NCBI GenBank assembly: GCA_902572005.1
Contig: CACGEC010000004.1
Span: 1 to 56,398, forward strand
Source of the DNA: an uncultured Pelagibacteraceae bacterium
GTDB lineage: Bacteria; Pseudomonadota; Alphaproteobacteria; Pelagibacterales; Pelagibacteraceae
DNA length: 56,398 bases
Reading direction: 5' to 3'
Positions 9,430-17,945 of this stretch are shown here, piece by piece (the stretch's first letter is position 1; every line of letters begins with the position of its first letter). The notes beneath the pieces are model-generated. The model saw nothing but the letters and a program-made list of their open reading frames with translations. It did not search any database and had not been told where the DNA came from. A program made the translations under genes and the position numbers.

Positions 9430-10163
9430 TGCTTAAAATAAGTAATTTAAATGCGAATGTTGAAAATAAATCAATATTAAAGGGTTTTTCACTAAATATA
9501 AATCCTGGTGAAGTTCATGCAATTATGGGCCCAAACGGATCAGGAAAAAGCACTTTATCTAACATTCTATCTGGGAAAAAAGGTTATGAGGTATCAGGAG
9601 AAATTCTATTTGAAAATAAAAATTTATTTGATCTTGAGACTGAAGAAAGAGCACACAAAGGGATATTTTTGGCTTTCCAATATCCATTAGAAATTCCAGG
9701 TGTAAATACAAATATATTTTTAAAAACATCTTTAAATGCAATTAGAAAAGCACGTGGAGAAAAAGAATTAGATGCAATTGAATTTTTAAAGCTTGTTAAA
9801 CAAAAGGCTAAAGAATTAAAATTTGATGAAGAAAAACTAAACAGACAATTAAATGTTGGTTTTTCTGGAGGAGAAAAAAAGAAAAATGAAATTTTACAAA
9901 TGTCAATGTTAGCTCCAAAATTATCTATCTTAGATGAAACGGACTCAGGTTTAGATATAGATGCTTTGAAAATAGTAGCTGATGGAGTTAATACTTTAAG
10001 AGATAAAGATAATTCTTTTTTAATAATTACTCATTATCAAAGGTTATTAGACTACATAAAACCTGACTTTGTCCACGTTCTAATGAATGGAAAAATTATC
10101 AAGTCTGGAGGTCCAGAACTAGCAAAAGAGTTAGAAAAAAAAGGTTATGAAAATTTTAATTAA
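9429..10163 (+). CDS. sufC: Fe-S cluster assembly ATPase SufC
   Basis: 244 residues. ABC-type ATPase that powers the SufBCD scaffold; it is soluble and not a transporter. Walker A GPNGSGKS at residues 34-41, a Q-loop region at FLAFQYPLEIPGV (a SufC hallmark), signature FSGGEKKKNEIL near 148, and Walker B with catalytic Glu in LSILDETDSGLDID. It is joined to sufB by a one-base overlap and is immediately followed by the sufD ATG with no gap. Confidence 0.97.
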   Translation: MLKISNLNANVENKSILKGFSLNINPGEVHAIMGPNGSGKSTLSNILSGKKGYEVSGEILFENKNLFDLETEERAHKGIFLAFQYPLEIPGVNTNIFLKTSLNAIRKARGEKELDAIEFLKLVKQKAKELKFDEEKLNRQLNVGFSGGEKKKNEILQMSMLAPKLSILDETDSGLDIDALKIVADGVNTLRDKDNSFLIITHYQRLLDYIKPDFVHVLMNGKIIKSGGPELAKELEKKGYENFN

Positions 10164-11411
10164 ATGAATGAACAATTACAATCAGATTTTGATAAAATAA
10201 TCAAAACTTTTAAAATTTCAGAAAAACAAATCCAATTTAAAAAAAGTTTTCTAAAGAAATTCATTGAAAACGGTTTTCCAAATAGAAAACAAGAAGATTG
10301 GAAATTTTTAGATATTAGTAAAATTATTCAAAAAAACATCGGTAATTTGAGTTTTTTTAATGATTATTCATTACCAAATAAAATTGATCCATCTATTTTT
10401 GTTGATGATCTAAAACATAATAAGATTATTTTTATAAATGGTAGAATTGAAAAAATTGATTTTAGTTATGAAGATCAAGATCAAATTGAAATAAGTGATG
10501 AAATCGGAACAAATATTACATTTAATTATAAGAATTCTTTAATTGATTTAAATAACGCATTCACAAATAAAGTTTTTAAAATTTTAATTAAAAAAAATTA
10601 TTCTTTAAAAAAACCTTTAATAATTTATCATTCAACAAATAATAAGATCAAGTCAAAAAATTTAAACTTAAGTTTAAATTTTGAATTAGAGGAAAATAGC
10701 TGCTTAAGACTTATTGATTATTTTATTGATAATACAGAAAAAAATTTTGAAAATATCTTATATAATTTCAATTTAAAAAAATACTCAATTCTTAAAAATT
10801 ATAAACTCGATAAGTTTAGAAATAATAATTTAAAGTATTTTTTTAACAATATTGAACAGGACGATAATAGTATTTCAGAAACGTTTATATTGTCTGCTGG
10901 TTCAGATTATTTTAAAAATGAAGTTAATTGTAACTTAAATGGCGAATATTCATCGGCCTTTATAAATGGGGTTTTTTCATTAAAGGAAAATCAACAGCAT
11001 GAGATTAGATCCACAATTAATCATTTAGTTGAGAACACCAAAAGTTATCAACTTATTAAAAGTGTGCTTGGAAAAAATTCAAAATCTGCTTATCAAGGAA
11101 GAATATTTGTTAATTCAAAAGCTCAAAAAACAGATGGTTATCAATTAAGTAAAGCAATATTGTTAGATGAAACATCTGAGTTTAATGCAAAACCAGAATT
11201 AGAAATTTATGCTGATGACGTAAAATGTTCTCACGGATCAGCATCTGGAAGTTTAAATGAAAACTCAATATTTTATTTAATGTCTCGAGGTTTAAGCTAT
11301 CAACAGTCTAAAGAGCTTTTAATAAATGGATTCTTACTTGATGTTGTTGAAAAGATAACAGATCCAGAAATTAAAAATTTAATTAAAAATATTATTGGAT
11401 TAAAAGAATGA
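10164..11411 (+). CDS. sufD: Fe-S cluster assembly protein SufD
   Basis: 415 residues. Paralogue of SufB that completes the SufBC2D complex. The N-terminal half is poorly conserved and very Lys/Asn-rich. The C-terminal beta-helix part is recognisable: KSVLGKNSKSAYQGRIFVN, AQKTDGYQLSKAILL, FNAKPELEIYADDVKCSHGSASG (with the conserved Cys and His that face SufB) and FYLMSRGLSYQQSKELLINGF. The gene starts directly at the sufC stop and ends in an ATGA overlap with sufS. Confidence 0.93.
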   Translation: MNEQLQSDFDKIIKTFKISEKQIQFKKSFLKKFIENGFPNRKQEDWKFLDISKIIQKNIGNLSFFNDYSLPNKIDPSIFVDDLKHNKIIFINGRIEKIDFSYEDQDQIEISDEIGTNITFNYKNSLIDLNNAFTNKVFKILIKKNYSLKKPLIIYHSTNNKIKSKNLNLSLNFELEENSCLRLIDYFIDNTEKNFENILYNFNLKKYSILKNYKLDKFRNNNLKYFFNNIEQDDNSISETFILSAGSDYFKNEVNCNLNGEYSSAFINGVFSLKENQQHEIRSTINHLVENTKSYQLIKSVLGKNSKSAYQGRIFVNSKAQKTDGYQLSKAILLDETSEFNAKPELEIYADDVKCSHGSASGSLNENSIFYLMSRGLSYQQSKELLINGFLLDVVEKITDPEIKNLIKNIIGLKE

Positions 11412-12628
11412 ATATAAATAATATTAAAAAAGAATTTCCAATTTTTGACGAAAAAATTCAAAATAACGATTTGGTTTATTTGGATAGTGCTAATTCATCC
11501 CAAAAACCTAAGGTGGTTTTAGATAGAATTAATGATTTTTATTCCAAACAATTTTCAAATGTAGGAAGAAGCATTCATTATTTAGCTGTTGCAGCTACTA
11601 ATTTGTACGAAAATACAAGGTCTTCAGTTCAAAAATACATAAATGCTAAAGATAAAAATGAGATCGTATTTACCAAAGGTGCTACGGAGGCTCTAAATTT
11701 AGTTGCTAATACTCTTGGTCAAGCAATCTTGGAGCCAAACGATGAAATTTTGATCACAGAATTAGAGCATCATTCAAATTATGTTCCATGGCATTTTTTA
11801 AGAAAATCTAAGAATATCAAAATTAAGTTTGCAGAAGTAAATGAAGATGGAGATATACCGATTGAAAATATAGAGAAAGAAATTACAAATAAAACTAAAG
11901 TAATAGCTATTACACATCTATCAAATGTCACTGGTGCAGTTTTACCAATTAAAGAGATAACTGAATTAGCACATTCAAAGGGTATTGTGGTTGTTGTAGA
12001 TGGATGTCAAGGAGGACCACATTTAAAATTAGATATGCAGGACTTGGATTGTGATTTTTATGCAATTTCATGCCATAAAATGTATGGACCAACAGGACTT
12101 GGAGTTTTGTATGGAAAAAAGAAATGGTTAGAGCAGCTCCCACCATACCAAGGCGGTGGAGGAATGATTAATGAAGTAAAAAAAGATAGAATTTCTTATG
12201 GCGAACTTCCAAATAAGTATGAAGCTGGAACAATGGCTACAGCACAAGTAATTGCGTTTGATCAATCAATAAAATTTTTAGAAAATATTGGAATTGAAAA
12301 CATAATTAAGCACGAAAAAGAACTTATAGAATATGGCCAAGAAATTTTAAAAAAAAATAATTCTGTGAAACTAATAGGAAATCCGAAAGAAAGAGGAGGG
12401 GTATTATCTTTTACTGTCGAGGGAGTTCACCCACACGATATAGCAACAATTTTAGATGAGACTGGAGTAGCTATAAGAGCTGGTCATCATTGTTGTCAAA
12501 TTCTTCATGACAAATTGGGTATACCTGCAAGTGCAAGAGCATCTTTGGGTGTTTATAATACTAAAGATGATTTAGATAAATTAAATGAAGGAATTAATAA
12601 CTGTAAAAAAATTTTTGGCTCAAAATGA
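11408..12628 (+). CDS. sufS: Cysteine desulfurase SufS
   Basis: 406 residues. PLP-dependent group II desulfurase that takes sulfur from cysteine for cluster assembly. The PLP lysine is in ISCHKMYGPTG (about residue 224). The persulfide cysteine is in IRAGHHCCQ (about 359-363). Other class V aminotransferase elements are EIVFTKGATEALNLVA, LITELEHHSNYVPWH and VDGCQGGPHL. It is coupled on both sides by ATGA overlaps, to sufD upstream and the U-type acceptor downstream, which is the usual functional pair. Confidence 0.96.
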   Translation: MNINNIKKEFPIFDEKIQNNDLVYLDSANSSQKPKVVLDRINDFYSKQFSNVGRSIHYLAVAATNLYENTRSSVQKYINAKDKNEIVFTKGATEALNLVANTLGQAILEPNDEILITELEHHSNYVPWHFLRKSKNIKIKFAEVNEDGDIPIENIEKEITNKTKVIAITHLSNVTGAVLPIKEITELAHSKGIVVVVDGCQGGPHLKLDMQDLDCDFYAISCHKMYGPTGLGVLYGKKKWLEQLPPYQGGGGMINEVKKDRISYGELPNKYEAGTMATAQVIAFDQSIKFLENIGIENIIKHEKELIEYGQEILKKNNSVKLIGNPKERGGVLSFTVEGVHPHDIATILDETGVAIRAGHHCCQILHDKLGIPASARASLGVYNTKDDLDKLNEGINNCKKIFGSK

Positions 12629-13089
12629 ACTTAAAAGAACTTTATCAAGAAATAATCTTAGAGCATGGAAAAAATCCTAGAAACCTAGGAAAGACCAAAA
12701 ATTTTAATAAAGATGCAAAAGGAAATAATCCTTTATGTGGAGATAATGTTCATGTTTATTTAAAACTTAACGATCAAAGAAAAGTAGAGGATATATCATT
12801 TGAAGGTAGCGGATGTGCTATTTCAATGGCATCAGCTTCTATCATGACTGATTTGATAAAAGGCAAAAGTGACAATGAAGCTAAAGAAATTATAGAGGAC
12901 TTTTTAGGTATGATAAAGGAAAACCCAGAATTGAAAACAAATTTATTAAAAGAGGATGATAAAACAAAGCTAATGTGTTTATCAGGTGTTAAACAATATC
13001 CAATGAGAGTAAAATGTGCTACTTTATCTTGGCATACTTTAGTTTCAGCAATAGAGAATGATGGAAAAGAAATAAGTACAGAAAGTTGA
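12625..13089 (+). CDS. sufU: SufU-type sulfur-transfer protein
   Basis: 154 residues, IscU fold. Receives persulfide from SufS. Ligand residues are Cys38 and Asp40 (PLCGDNV), Cys64 (GSGCAIS) and Cys131 (MRVKCATLSWHTL), plus an extra Cys118. The insertion between Cys64 and the last Cys and the adjacency to sufS point to SufU, a zinc-binding sulfur acceptor, rather than IscU. No hscA, hscB or isc genes are in the window. The start overlaps the sufS stop by ATGA. Confidence 0.92.
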   Translation: MNLKELYQEIILEHGKNPRNLGKTKNFNKDAKGNNPLCGDNVHVYLKLNDQRKVEDISFEGSGCAISMASASIMTDLIKGKSDNEAKEIIEDFLGMIKENPELKTNLLKEDDKTKLMCLSGVKQYPMRVKCATLSWHTLVSAIENDGKEISTES

Positions 13090-13095
13090 TATTTA

Positions 13096-13392
13096 ATGGA
13101 AGTAAAAAATAAAATTATCGAAGAAATTAGAAAAATTTACGATCCAGAATTACCAGTAAACATTTACGAACTTGGTTTAATTTATGATATTAAAGTAGAA
13201 GGTCGAAAAGCTGAAATTAAAATGACATTAACTACGCCTAATTGTCCTGTTGCAGAAAGTTTGCCAAAAGAAGTAAAAGAAGGTGCGATGCAAGTAGAGG
13301 GAATTGATGATGTTGACCTTCAATTAGTTTGGGATCCACCTTGGAATAAAGATATGATGTCAGATGCTGCAAAATTGGAGTTAAATTTATAA
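13096..13392 (+). CDS. sufT: SufT-like Fe-S maturation factor (MIP18/DUF59)
   Basis: 98 residues, a single DUF59 domain. The core pattern IYDPELPVNIYELGLIYDI, TLTTPNCPVAESLP and LVWDPPWNKDMMSD is characteristic of SufT/PaaD-like proteins and contains the one conserved Cys (TPNCP). SufT is an auxiliary factor helping cluster delivery to target proteins. Position inside the suf operon, six bases after sufU and one-base overlapping the A-type carrier, supports the call over PaaD or MRP-linked DUF59 proteins. Confidence 0.9.
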   Translation: MEVKNKIIEEIRKIYDPELPVNIYELGLIYDIKVEGRKAEIKMTLTTPNCPVAESLPKEVKEGAMQVEGIDDVDLQLVWDPPWNKDMMSDAAKLELNL

Positions 13393-13727
13393 TGAATCCT
13401 ATAATCAAACTTAGTGATAATGCTGCTTCAAGAATTAAAGAAATAATGTCTGGTGCTCAAAAAGACTCTATTGGGGTTAGAGTTTCAGTTAAATCAGGAG
13501 GATGTGCAGGCATGTCTTATGTAATGGAATATTCAAAAGAAGTTAATCCAAGTGATGAAGTTATAGAGGACAAAGGTGTAAAAGTTTTTATAGACTCTGC
13601 AGCAGTAATGTATTTATTAGGAACTGAAATGGACTATAAAAAGGAGGAGTTTTCCTCTTCTTTTGTTTTTAATAACCCTAATGAAACTGAGAGATGTGGC
13701 TGCGGAGAGTCATTTAAAATAGATTAA
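13392..13727 (+). CDS. sufA: A-type Fe-S carrier (SufA/ErpA/IscA family)
   Basis: 111 residues. Carries a cluster from the SufBCD scaffold to apo-proteins. The three conserved cysteines are Cys38 (SGGCAGMSY), Cys102 and Cys104 (ERCGCGESF). It is the last gene of the suf operon. Whether it is SufA or ErpA by ancestry cannot be told from the sequence alone; the operon position favours SufA. No clear intrinsic terminator follows in the 50 bases before the next promoter. Confidence 0.93.
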   Translation: MNPIIKLSDNAASRIKEIMSGAQKDSIGVRVSVKSGGCAGMSYVMEYSKEVNPSDEVIEDKGVKVFIDSAAVMYLLGTEMDYKKEEFSSSFVFNNPNETERCGCGESFKID

Positions 13728-13758
13728 ACAATAGTATCCTAAAAGTTGCATAGCAGTA

Positions 13759-13787
13759 TTGCATTTTATGCATAACTGGTGTATGAT
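13759..13787 (+). promoter_or_regulatory. Candidate promoter with TGCA-N5-TGCA palindrome before the small gene
   Basis: TGCA-TTTTA-TGCA occupies 13760-13772. It overlaps a plausible -35 TTGCAT (13759-13764) and a 17-base spacer leading to -10 TATGAT (13782-13787). If this promoter is real, transcription would begin almost on the ATG at 13794, giving a leaderless message. The same palindrome lies before amt (52830-52842), and a one-mismatch copy lies before glnA (15451-15463). The binding factor is unknown; an NtrC/NtrX-type nitrogen regulator is a guess from the target genes. Confidence 0.45.
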
Positions 13788-13793
13788 TCATTT

Positions 13794-13964
13794 ATGAATA
13801 GATTTGAATTTAAAAATCTTGTTAAAAACCTAAAGAACTCTTTAAAAGAAAAAACTTTTTTTAAAGATTTACGTAAAGAAGTAAATACTGGTGCAAATGG
13901 CACTCAGGATTACGTAGTTAAAAAGGGTGTTAACAAAGATACAGTTGCTACAACTAGACAGTAA
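13794..13964 (+). CDS. Small basic protein of unknown function, next to glnA
   Basis: A 56-residue reading frame from the ATG at 13794; an in-frame GTG at 13779 would add five residues but would lie inside the candidate promoter. The protein is basic and hydrophilic, with an amphipathic Lys-rich first half (KNLVKNLKNSLKEKTFF) and a Gly/Asn/Thr-rich tail ending DTVATTRQ. No membrane segment, signal peptide or known domain. It stops exactly one base before the stop codon of convergent glnA. The shared palindrome suggests nitrogen-linked expression. I do not recognise it. Confidence 0.55.
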   Translation: MNRFEFKNLVKNLKNSLKEKTFFKDLRKEVNTGANGTQDYVVKKGVNKDTVATTRQ

Positions 13965-15371
13965 TTAACTACTGTAATACATCTCAAATTCAACAGGATG
14001 AGGTGCATGTTCAAATTTGTGAATTTCCTCAAATTTAAGTGCAATGTAAGCATCTATTTGATCATCTGTGAATACACCACCTTGTGTTAAGAACTCTCTA
14101 TCTTTATCCAAACTTTCCATTGCTTCTCTTAATGATCCACAAACGGTTGGAATTGCCTTAACTTCTTCAGGTGGTAATTCATATAAATCTTTATCAAAAG
14201 ACTCTCCCGGATGAATTTTGTTTTTAATCCCGTCAAGACCAGCCATTAACATAGCAGCAAACGTCAAATATGGGTTTCCAGATGCATCAGGAAATCTTAT
14301 TTCACATCTAGCACCTTTTTTACTCAAAGTGATTGGTATTCGACATGATGCAGACCTATTTCTCGCTGAGTAAGCCAAAAGAACAGGAGCTTCAAATCCT
14401 GGAACAAGTCTTTTATAGCTGTTAGTAGTTGAGTTCGCAAATGCATTAATTGCTTTTGCATGTTTTAAAATTCCACCAATATAGTGTAATGCAGTCTCTG
14501 ATAATCCAGCATAAGCGTCACCAGAAAATACTGGAGTGTTACCTTTCCAGATCGATTGGTGAATATGCATTCCAGATCCATTGTCACCAGCAACAGGTTT
14601 AGGCATAAATGTTGCAGTTTTTCCAAAAGAATGAGTTACCATTTGCACAACATATTTGTATAACTGAACATTATCTGCTTGATCAACCAATGTTCCAAAA
14701 TACATACCAAGCTCATGTTGACTTGGTGCTACTTCATGATGATGTTTTTCAACTTTAATTCCAACTTCCTTTAAATTTTTTAAATATTCTCCTCGCATAT
14801 CTTGTTCACTGTCAACCGGAGGGACCGGGAAGTAGCCACCTTTTACGGGAGGTCTATGACCCATATTACCATTTTCATATTCTTTACCAGAATTATATGG
14901 ACCTTCTTTACTATCAATTCTAAAACCACATTCATTCATATCATTTTTAATTCTTACATCATCAAAAACAAAAAATTCTGGCTCAGGACCGAAAAAAGCT
15001 TTATCACCAATGCCTGAAGCTTTTAAATATTCTTCTGCCTTTTTGGCTACACCTCTAGGATCTCTTTCATAAGGAGTTTTCTTTACAGCATCTAAAATAT
15101 CACAAAATATCACTGCAGTATTATGAGAAGTAAAAGGGTCTAAAAAAAATCTAGAAGTATCTGGTTTTAAAATCATATCAGACTCGTTGATTGCTTTCCA
15201 ACCAGCGATAGACGAACCATCAAAGAAGACACCATCATTTAACATATCCTCATCTACAACAGTTGAGTCCATTGTTAAATGTTGTAACTTCCCTCTTGGA
15301 TCAGTAAATCTTAAATCAACAAATTCTACTTCTTTATCTTTAATAAACTGCAGAACATCTTTTACACTCAT
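13965..15371 (-). CDS. glnA: Glutamine synthetase type I
   Basis: 468 residues, normal for GSI-beta. Condenses ammonium and glutamate to glutamine with ATP, the main ammonium assimilation step. Signatures: [10 protein letters not shown] and FDGSSIAGW at the N-terminus, [38 protein letters not shown] (ammonium and metal site) and SCRIPI. The tyrosine in DLYELPPEE is the adenylylation site of enzymes controlled by GlnE. A good ribosome-binding site (AAGGAG) precedes the ATG. A copy of the putative nitrogen motif lies about 80 bases upstream of the start. Confidence 0.98.
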   Translation of the reverse strand: MSVKDVLQFIKDKEVEFVDLRFTDPRGKLQHLTMDSTVVDEDMLNDGVFFDGSSIAGWKAINESDMILKPDTSRFFLDPFTSHNTAVIFCDILDAVKKTPYERDPRGVAKKAEEYLKASGIGDKAFFGPEPEFFVFDDVRIKNDMNECGFRIDSKEGPYNSGKEYENGNMGHRPPVKGGYFPVPPVDSEQDMRGEYLKNLKEVGIKVEKHHHEVAPSQHELGMYFGTLVDQADNVQLYKYVVQMVTHSFGKTATFMPKPVAGDNGSGMHIHQSIWKGNTPVFSGDAYAGLSETALHYIGGILKHAKAINAFANSTTNSYKRLVPGFEAPVLLAYSARNRSASCRIPITLSKKGARCEIRFPDASGNPYLTFAAMLMAGLDGIKNKIHPGESFDKDLYELPPEEVKAIPTVCGSLREAMESLDKDREFLTQGGVFTDDQIDAYIALKFEEIHKFEHAPHPVEFEMYYSS

Positions 15372-15450
15372 TGTTACTCCTTTATAAATCTGAACGTTGT
15401 ATTATCAAAAAAAGACTGATAAATAATGCCCTTTTAATAAATATCACCTA

Positions 15451-15463
15451 TGCATTTTTTACA
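15451..15463 (-). promoter_or_regulatory. TGCA-N5-TACA element upstream of glnA
   Basis: The plus strand reads TGCA-TTTTT-TACA; on the glnA strand it is TGTA-AAAAA-TGCA. It differs at one base from the perfect palindromes before amt and the small gene at 13794, and shares their A/T-only spacer and the following ATA. It lies 80-92 bases before the glnA start, a reasonable activator distance. A TATAAT on the plus strand at 15470-15475 could serve the divergent ybaK-like gene, so the element could act in both directions. Confidence 0.4.
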
Positions 15464-15512
15464 TAAGTGTATAATCAAATGTTTAAATTAACTAACAATT
15501 AAAAGTTGAATA

Positions 15513-15992
15513 ATGACTTTATTAGACAAAGAGCCGGTTAAAAGGGTTGAGAAGATTTTAAGAGAATTTGACTCTTCCCAAAAAGTTATTGTTTTAAACA
15601 CTTCTGCTAGAACAGCTCTGGAAGCAGCTTCATCTCTGAGTTGTGAGGTTGGGGCTATTGTAAAAAGTTTGCTCTTTAAAGCAGAAAATTCATATGTTTT
15701 ATGTTTAGTAGCAGGTGATAAAAAGGTTTCTCTAAACAAAATAAAAAAAACATTAAAAATTAAAGATGCATCAATGGCTTCTGCTGATGAAGTTAAAGAA
15801 ATTACCGGTTATACTATTGGCGGTGTTTCACCAGTCGGTCATTTAAAAAAAATAGATATTTTAATAGATAATTCTTTGGAAAGATTTACTTCACTTTATG
15901 CAGCGGCTGGACATCCTAATTGTATATTTAAATCAAATTTTTTAGATTTACAAAAAATTACTAATGGTACAAAAAAAGAAATAACAGAATGA
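15513..15992 (+). CDS. YbaK/ProX-type aminoacyl-tRNA deacylase
   Basis: 159 residues, one YbaK/EbsC domain. Such proteins hydrolyse mischarged tRNAs, for example Cys-tRNA(Pro), as trans-editing factors. Recognisable stretches: CEVGAIVKSLLFKA (the conserved Lys), VLCLVAGDKKVS, DEVKEITGYTIGGVSPVGH and YAAAGHPNCIFKSNF. Substrate specificity cannot be read directly. The gene is divergent from glnA and overlaps the DMT permease by ATGA. Confidence 0.85.
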   Translation: MTLLDKEPVKRVEKILREFDSSQKVIVLNTSARTALEAASSLSCEVGAIVKSLLFKAENSYVLCLVAGDKKVSLNKIKKTLKIKDASMASADEVKEITGYTIGGVSPVGHLKKIDILIDNSLERFTSLYAAAGHPNCIFKSNFLDLQKITNGTKKEITE

Positions 15993-16864
15993 AACAACCA
16001 AAGTTATTAGATTATCTATTATTAGTTTTATTAGCTTTAATTTGGGCATCTGCTTTTTTTAATATAAAAATTGCAACTTATTCTTTTGGACCTGTAACAA
16101 TTGCATTCCTTAGAGTTTTTTTTGGTGCAATACCAGTTTTATTACTTTGTTATTATAAAGAGATCAAAATTGAAGCCTTTTCTAAGGATTGGTATTGGTT
16201 TGCAATGATTGGATTTATTAATCTTGTTGCCCCATTTTTTTTAATTGCCTATGGAGTAAAATCTGTTCAAAGTAATTTGGCTGCTATTTTAATGTCAACA
16301 ACACCTTTGAGCTCAACTGTATTAGGTCACTTTTATACAAAAAATGAAAAATTTAATTTCATCAAAACTTTTGGTATTTTAATTGGATTTTCAGGAATAC
16401 TTTATTTATTTTCAGATAATCTGTTAATTGATGATAATAATTTTTTATCAGCATTATTAATTCTCCTTGGTTCTACTTGTTATGTTGTTGGAGGTGTTTT
16501 AACTTTAAAAATTAGTAAGAAAAAAAATGAAAATGTAACAGGGTCAATACTAATCTGGGCAGTTATCATTTTAATTCCTTTGGTGAGTTTTATTGAGCAA
16601 CCTTGGAACGTGACACCTAGATTAGATTCTACAATTTCTGTTATCTATTTAGGATTAGTTTCAACTGGAATTGCCTGGTTATTAAGATTTAGAATTTTAG
16701 TTAATAATGGTTTAATTTTTCAATCTCAAGTCTCATATCTAATTCCTATTTTTGGAACAATTTTAAGCTATATCTTTTTGAAAGAATTAATCACAACCAA
16801 AGTATTAATTTCATTAATAGCAGTTTGTGTTGGTATTTATTTTGTTAGAAAAGCCGATAATTAA
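15989..16864 (+). CDS. DMT-superfamily permease (EamA)
   Basis: 291 residues with about ten hydrophobic segments arranged as two EamA repeats. The first repeat begins LLVLLALIWASAFFNIKIA, with PVTIAFLRVFFGAIPVLLL and APFFLIAYGVKSVQSNLAAILMSTTPL; the second has LGLVSTGIAWLLRFRIL and SQVSYLIPIFGTILSYIFL. An inner-membrane exporter or importer of small metabolites; substrate unknown. It is translationally coupled to the ybaK-like gene. Confidence 0.85.
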   Translation: MKQPKLLDYLLLVLLALIWASAFFNIKIATYSFGPVTIAFLRVFFGAIPVLLLCYYKEIKIEAFSKDWYWFAMIGFINLVAPFFLIAYGVKSVQSNLAAILMSTTPLSSTVLGHFYTKNEKFNFIKTFGILIGFSGILYLFSDNLLIDDNNFLSALLILLGSTCYVVGGVLTLKISKKKNENVTGSILIWAVIILIPLVSFIEQPWNVTPRLDSTISVIYLGLVSTGIAWLLRFRILVNNGLIFQSQVSYLIPIFGTILSYIFLKELITTKVLISLIAVCVGIYFVRKADN

Positions 16865-16868
16865 AATG

Positions 16869-17777
16869 TTACTTAAGGGATGCAAAAGCTTTAATATGTG
16901 AAGGTCTTGTTTCACAACACCCACCTAAAATTGTTGCACCTGCATTTTTGAATTTCTTTGCAAATTCTAACATTTTTTCTGGCGTTAAATCTTCACGCAC
17001 TCCAAGAAATTCATTTGGATTGCCAGTTTTACTCTTTTTATAGGCACCCGTGTAATTTGGCTTTGGGTTTGTTTTAATAAACGCATTTAGCTTAAAACCA
17101 AAAGGCACACCTAAATTTTTAATTTCATTTAGATTTAATTCATAATTTTCAGGAGAAATACATGATAATAAAATTCCAAGTAATTTTTCATGCTTAATAC
17201 TATCGATTATTTCTACAATTTTTTCACCACTGGGTAAATTAGTTCCTTCTGAAATATGAGCACCAATTAAGTATGGTTTATTAAATTCTTTAATACTATC
17301 AATTCCAAACCTAAATTCTTTAATACTGCTTAAAACATCAAAGTAAAAAAAATCAACATAAGGATTTAACAATTTTGCTTGGCTATAAAAGTCATCTTTA
17401 ATTTCCTTATCTGATCTTGGATCAGCTTCATAAGTTAAGTATTGAGGAGGCAATCCTCCAGCAATTAAAACATTTGGGTAAAGCTTTTTTGCTTGTTGAG
17501 CAATTTCTCCAGCCTTTTTGTTAAGATATTCAAATTTATCCACTACTTTATTATCTCTTAATCTGGTCTTTCTTGTTGTGAATGTTGTTGTTACAATAAC
17601 CTCAGCACCTGATTTAATAAAATCTATATGAGTGTCTAACAAAAGCTTATGATATTTATCTTGTAACAGAGCATTTGCACTCCACAATGTTCCATTTGGC
17701 TCCATACCTCTTGCTAAAAGCTCTTGCCCCATTCCACCATCTAGTATTCTTGTCTGTTTAAAAAAATTTAAGTCCAT
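16869..17777 (-). CDS. bhmT: Homocysteine S-methyltransferase (BHMT/MmuM family)
   Basis: 302 residues. Transfers a methyl group, probably from betaine or S-methylmethionine, to homocysteine to form methionine. The start ILDGGMGQELLARG is typical. The zinc ligands are a Cys in LLSCISPENYE and the Cys pair of GGCCETRPSHI at residues 285-288. A riboswitch of the SAM-II/SAM-V type precedes it, so expression should fall when S-adenosylmethionine is high. The methyl donor is inferred only loosely; the symbol follows usage for riboswitch-linked SAR11 homologues. Confidence 0.85.
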   Translation of the reverse strand: MDLNFFKQTRILDGGMGQELLARGMEPNGTLWSANALLQDKYHKLLLDTHIDFIKSGAEVIVTTTFTTRKTRLRDNKVVDKFEYLNKKAGEIAQQAKKLYPNVLIAGGLPPQYLTYEADPRSDKEIKDDFYSQAKLLNPYVDFFYFDVLSSIKEFRFGIDSIKEFNKPYLIGAHISEGTNLPSGEKIVEIIDSIKHEKLLGILLSCISPENYELNLNEIKNLGVPFGFKLNAFIKTNPKPNYTGAYKKSKTGNPNEFLGVREDLTPEKMLEFAKKFKNAGATILGGCCETRPSHIKAFASLK

Positions 17778-17851
17778 TTTATCCTCACTTTTTTAGTACT
17801 TTAGCTTTATGCAAGGTGTACAATATAGTTCAACTACCTGCAGATTGATTG

Positions 17852-17905
17852 TTATGGGGATTCCATTTTAGCAGTTAATGCCCGCAATAGGATCAAATCG
17901 GCAAT
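17852..17905 (-). ncRNA. SAM-II/SAM-V-type riboswitch
   Basis: Read on the minus strand, the element starts TTGCC GATTTGA, continues CCTATTGCGGGC and ends CTGCTAAAATGG. This matches my memory of the SAM-II/SAM-V pseudoknot consensus (GAUUU, ACCxUAUUGC, GCUAAAAxGG). A short P1 helix (TGCC with GGGCA) can form, and the 3' GG-containing end can pair back to the loop. It sits between the tauE-like stop and the bhmT start, about 75 bases before that start, and right behind a good promoter. SAM-V is described from SAR11 bhmT leaders. Boundaries are approximate. Confidence 0.85.
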
Positions 17906-17908
17906 TAA

Positions 17909-17937
17909 ATATTATTCCAAATATCTTATTAAATCAA
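17909..17937 (-). promoter_or_regulatory. Promoter of the riboswitch-bhmT transcript
   Basis: On the minus strand, -35 TTGATT (17937-17932) is followed after exactly 17 bases by -10 TAATAT (17914-17909). Transcription would start a few bases downstream, at the 5' end of the riboswitch, which supports both calls. Confidence 0.65.
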
Positions 17938-17945
17938 TTAAATTT

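Noticed and set aside
13779-13793. GTG start at 13779 giving a 61-residue version of the small gene
   Set aside because: It would start inside the candidate -10 element. The ATG at 13794 is a better start.
17810-17822. Another TGCA-N5-TACA match in the bhmT leader, like the glnA element
   Set aside because: The spacer is AGGTG rather than A/T-only, the element lies downstream of the riboswitch inside the transcript, and bhmT is not a nitrogen gene. Probably chance.
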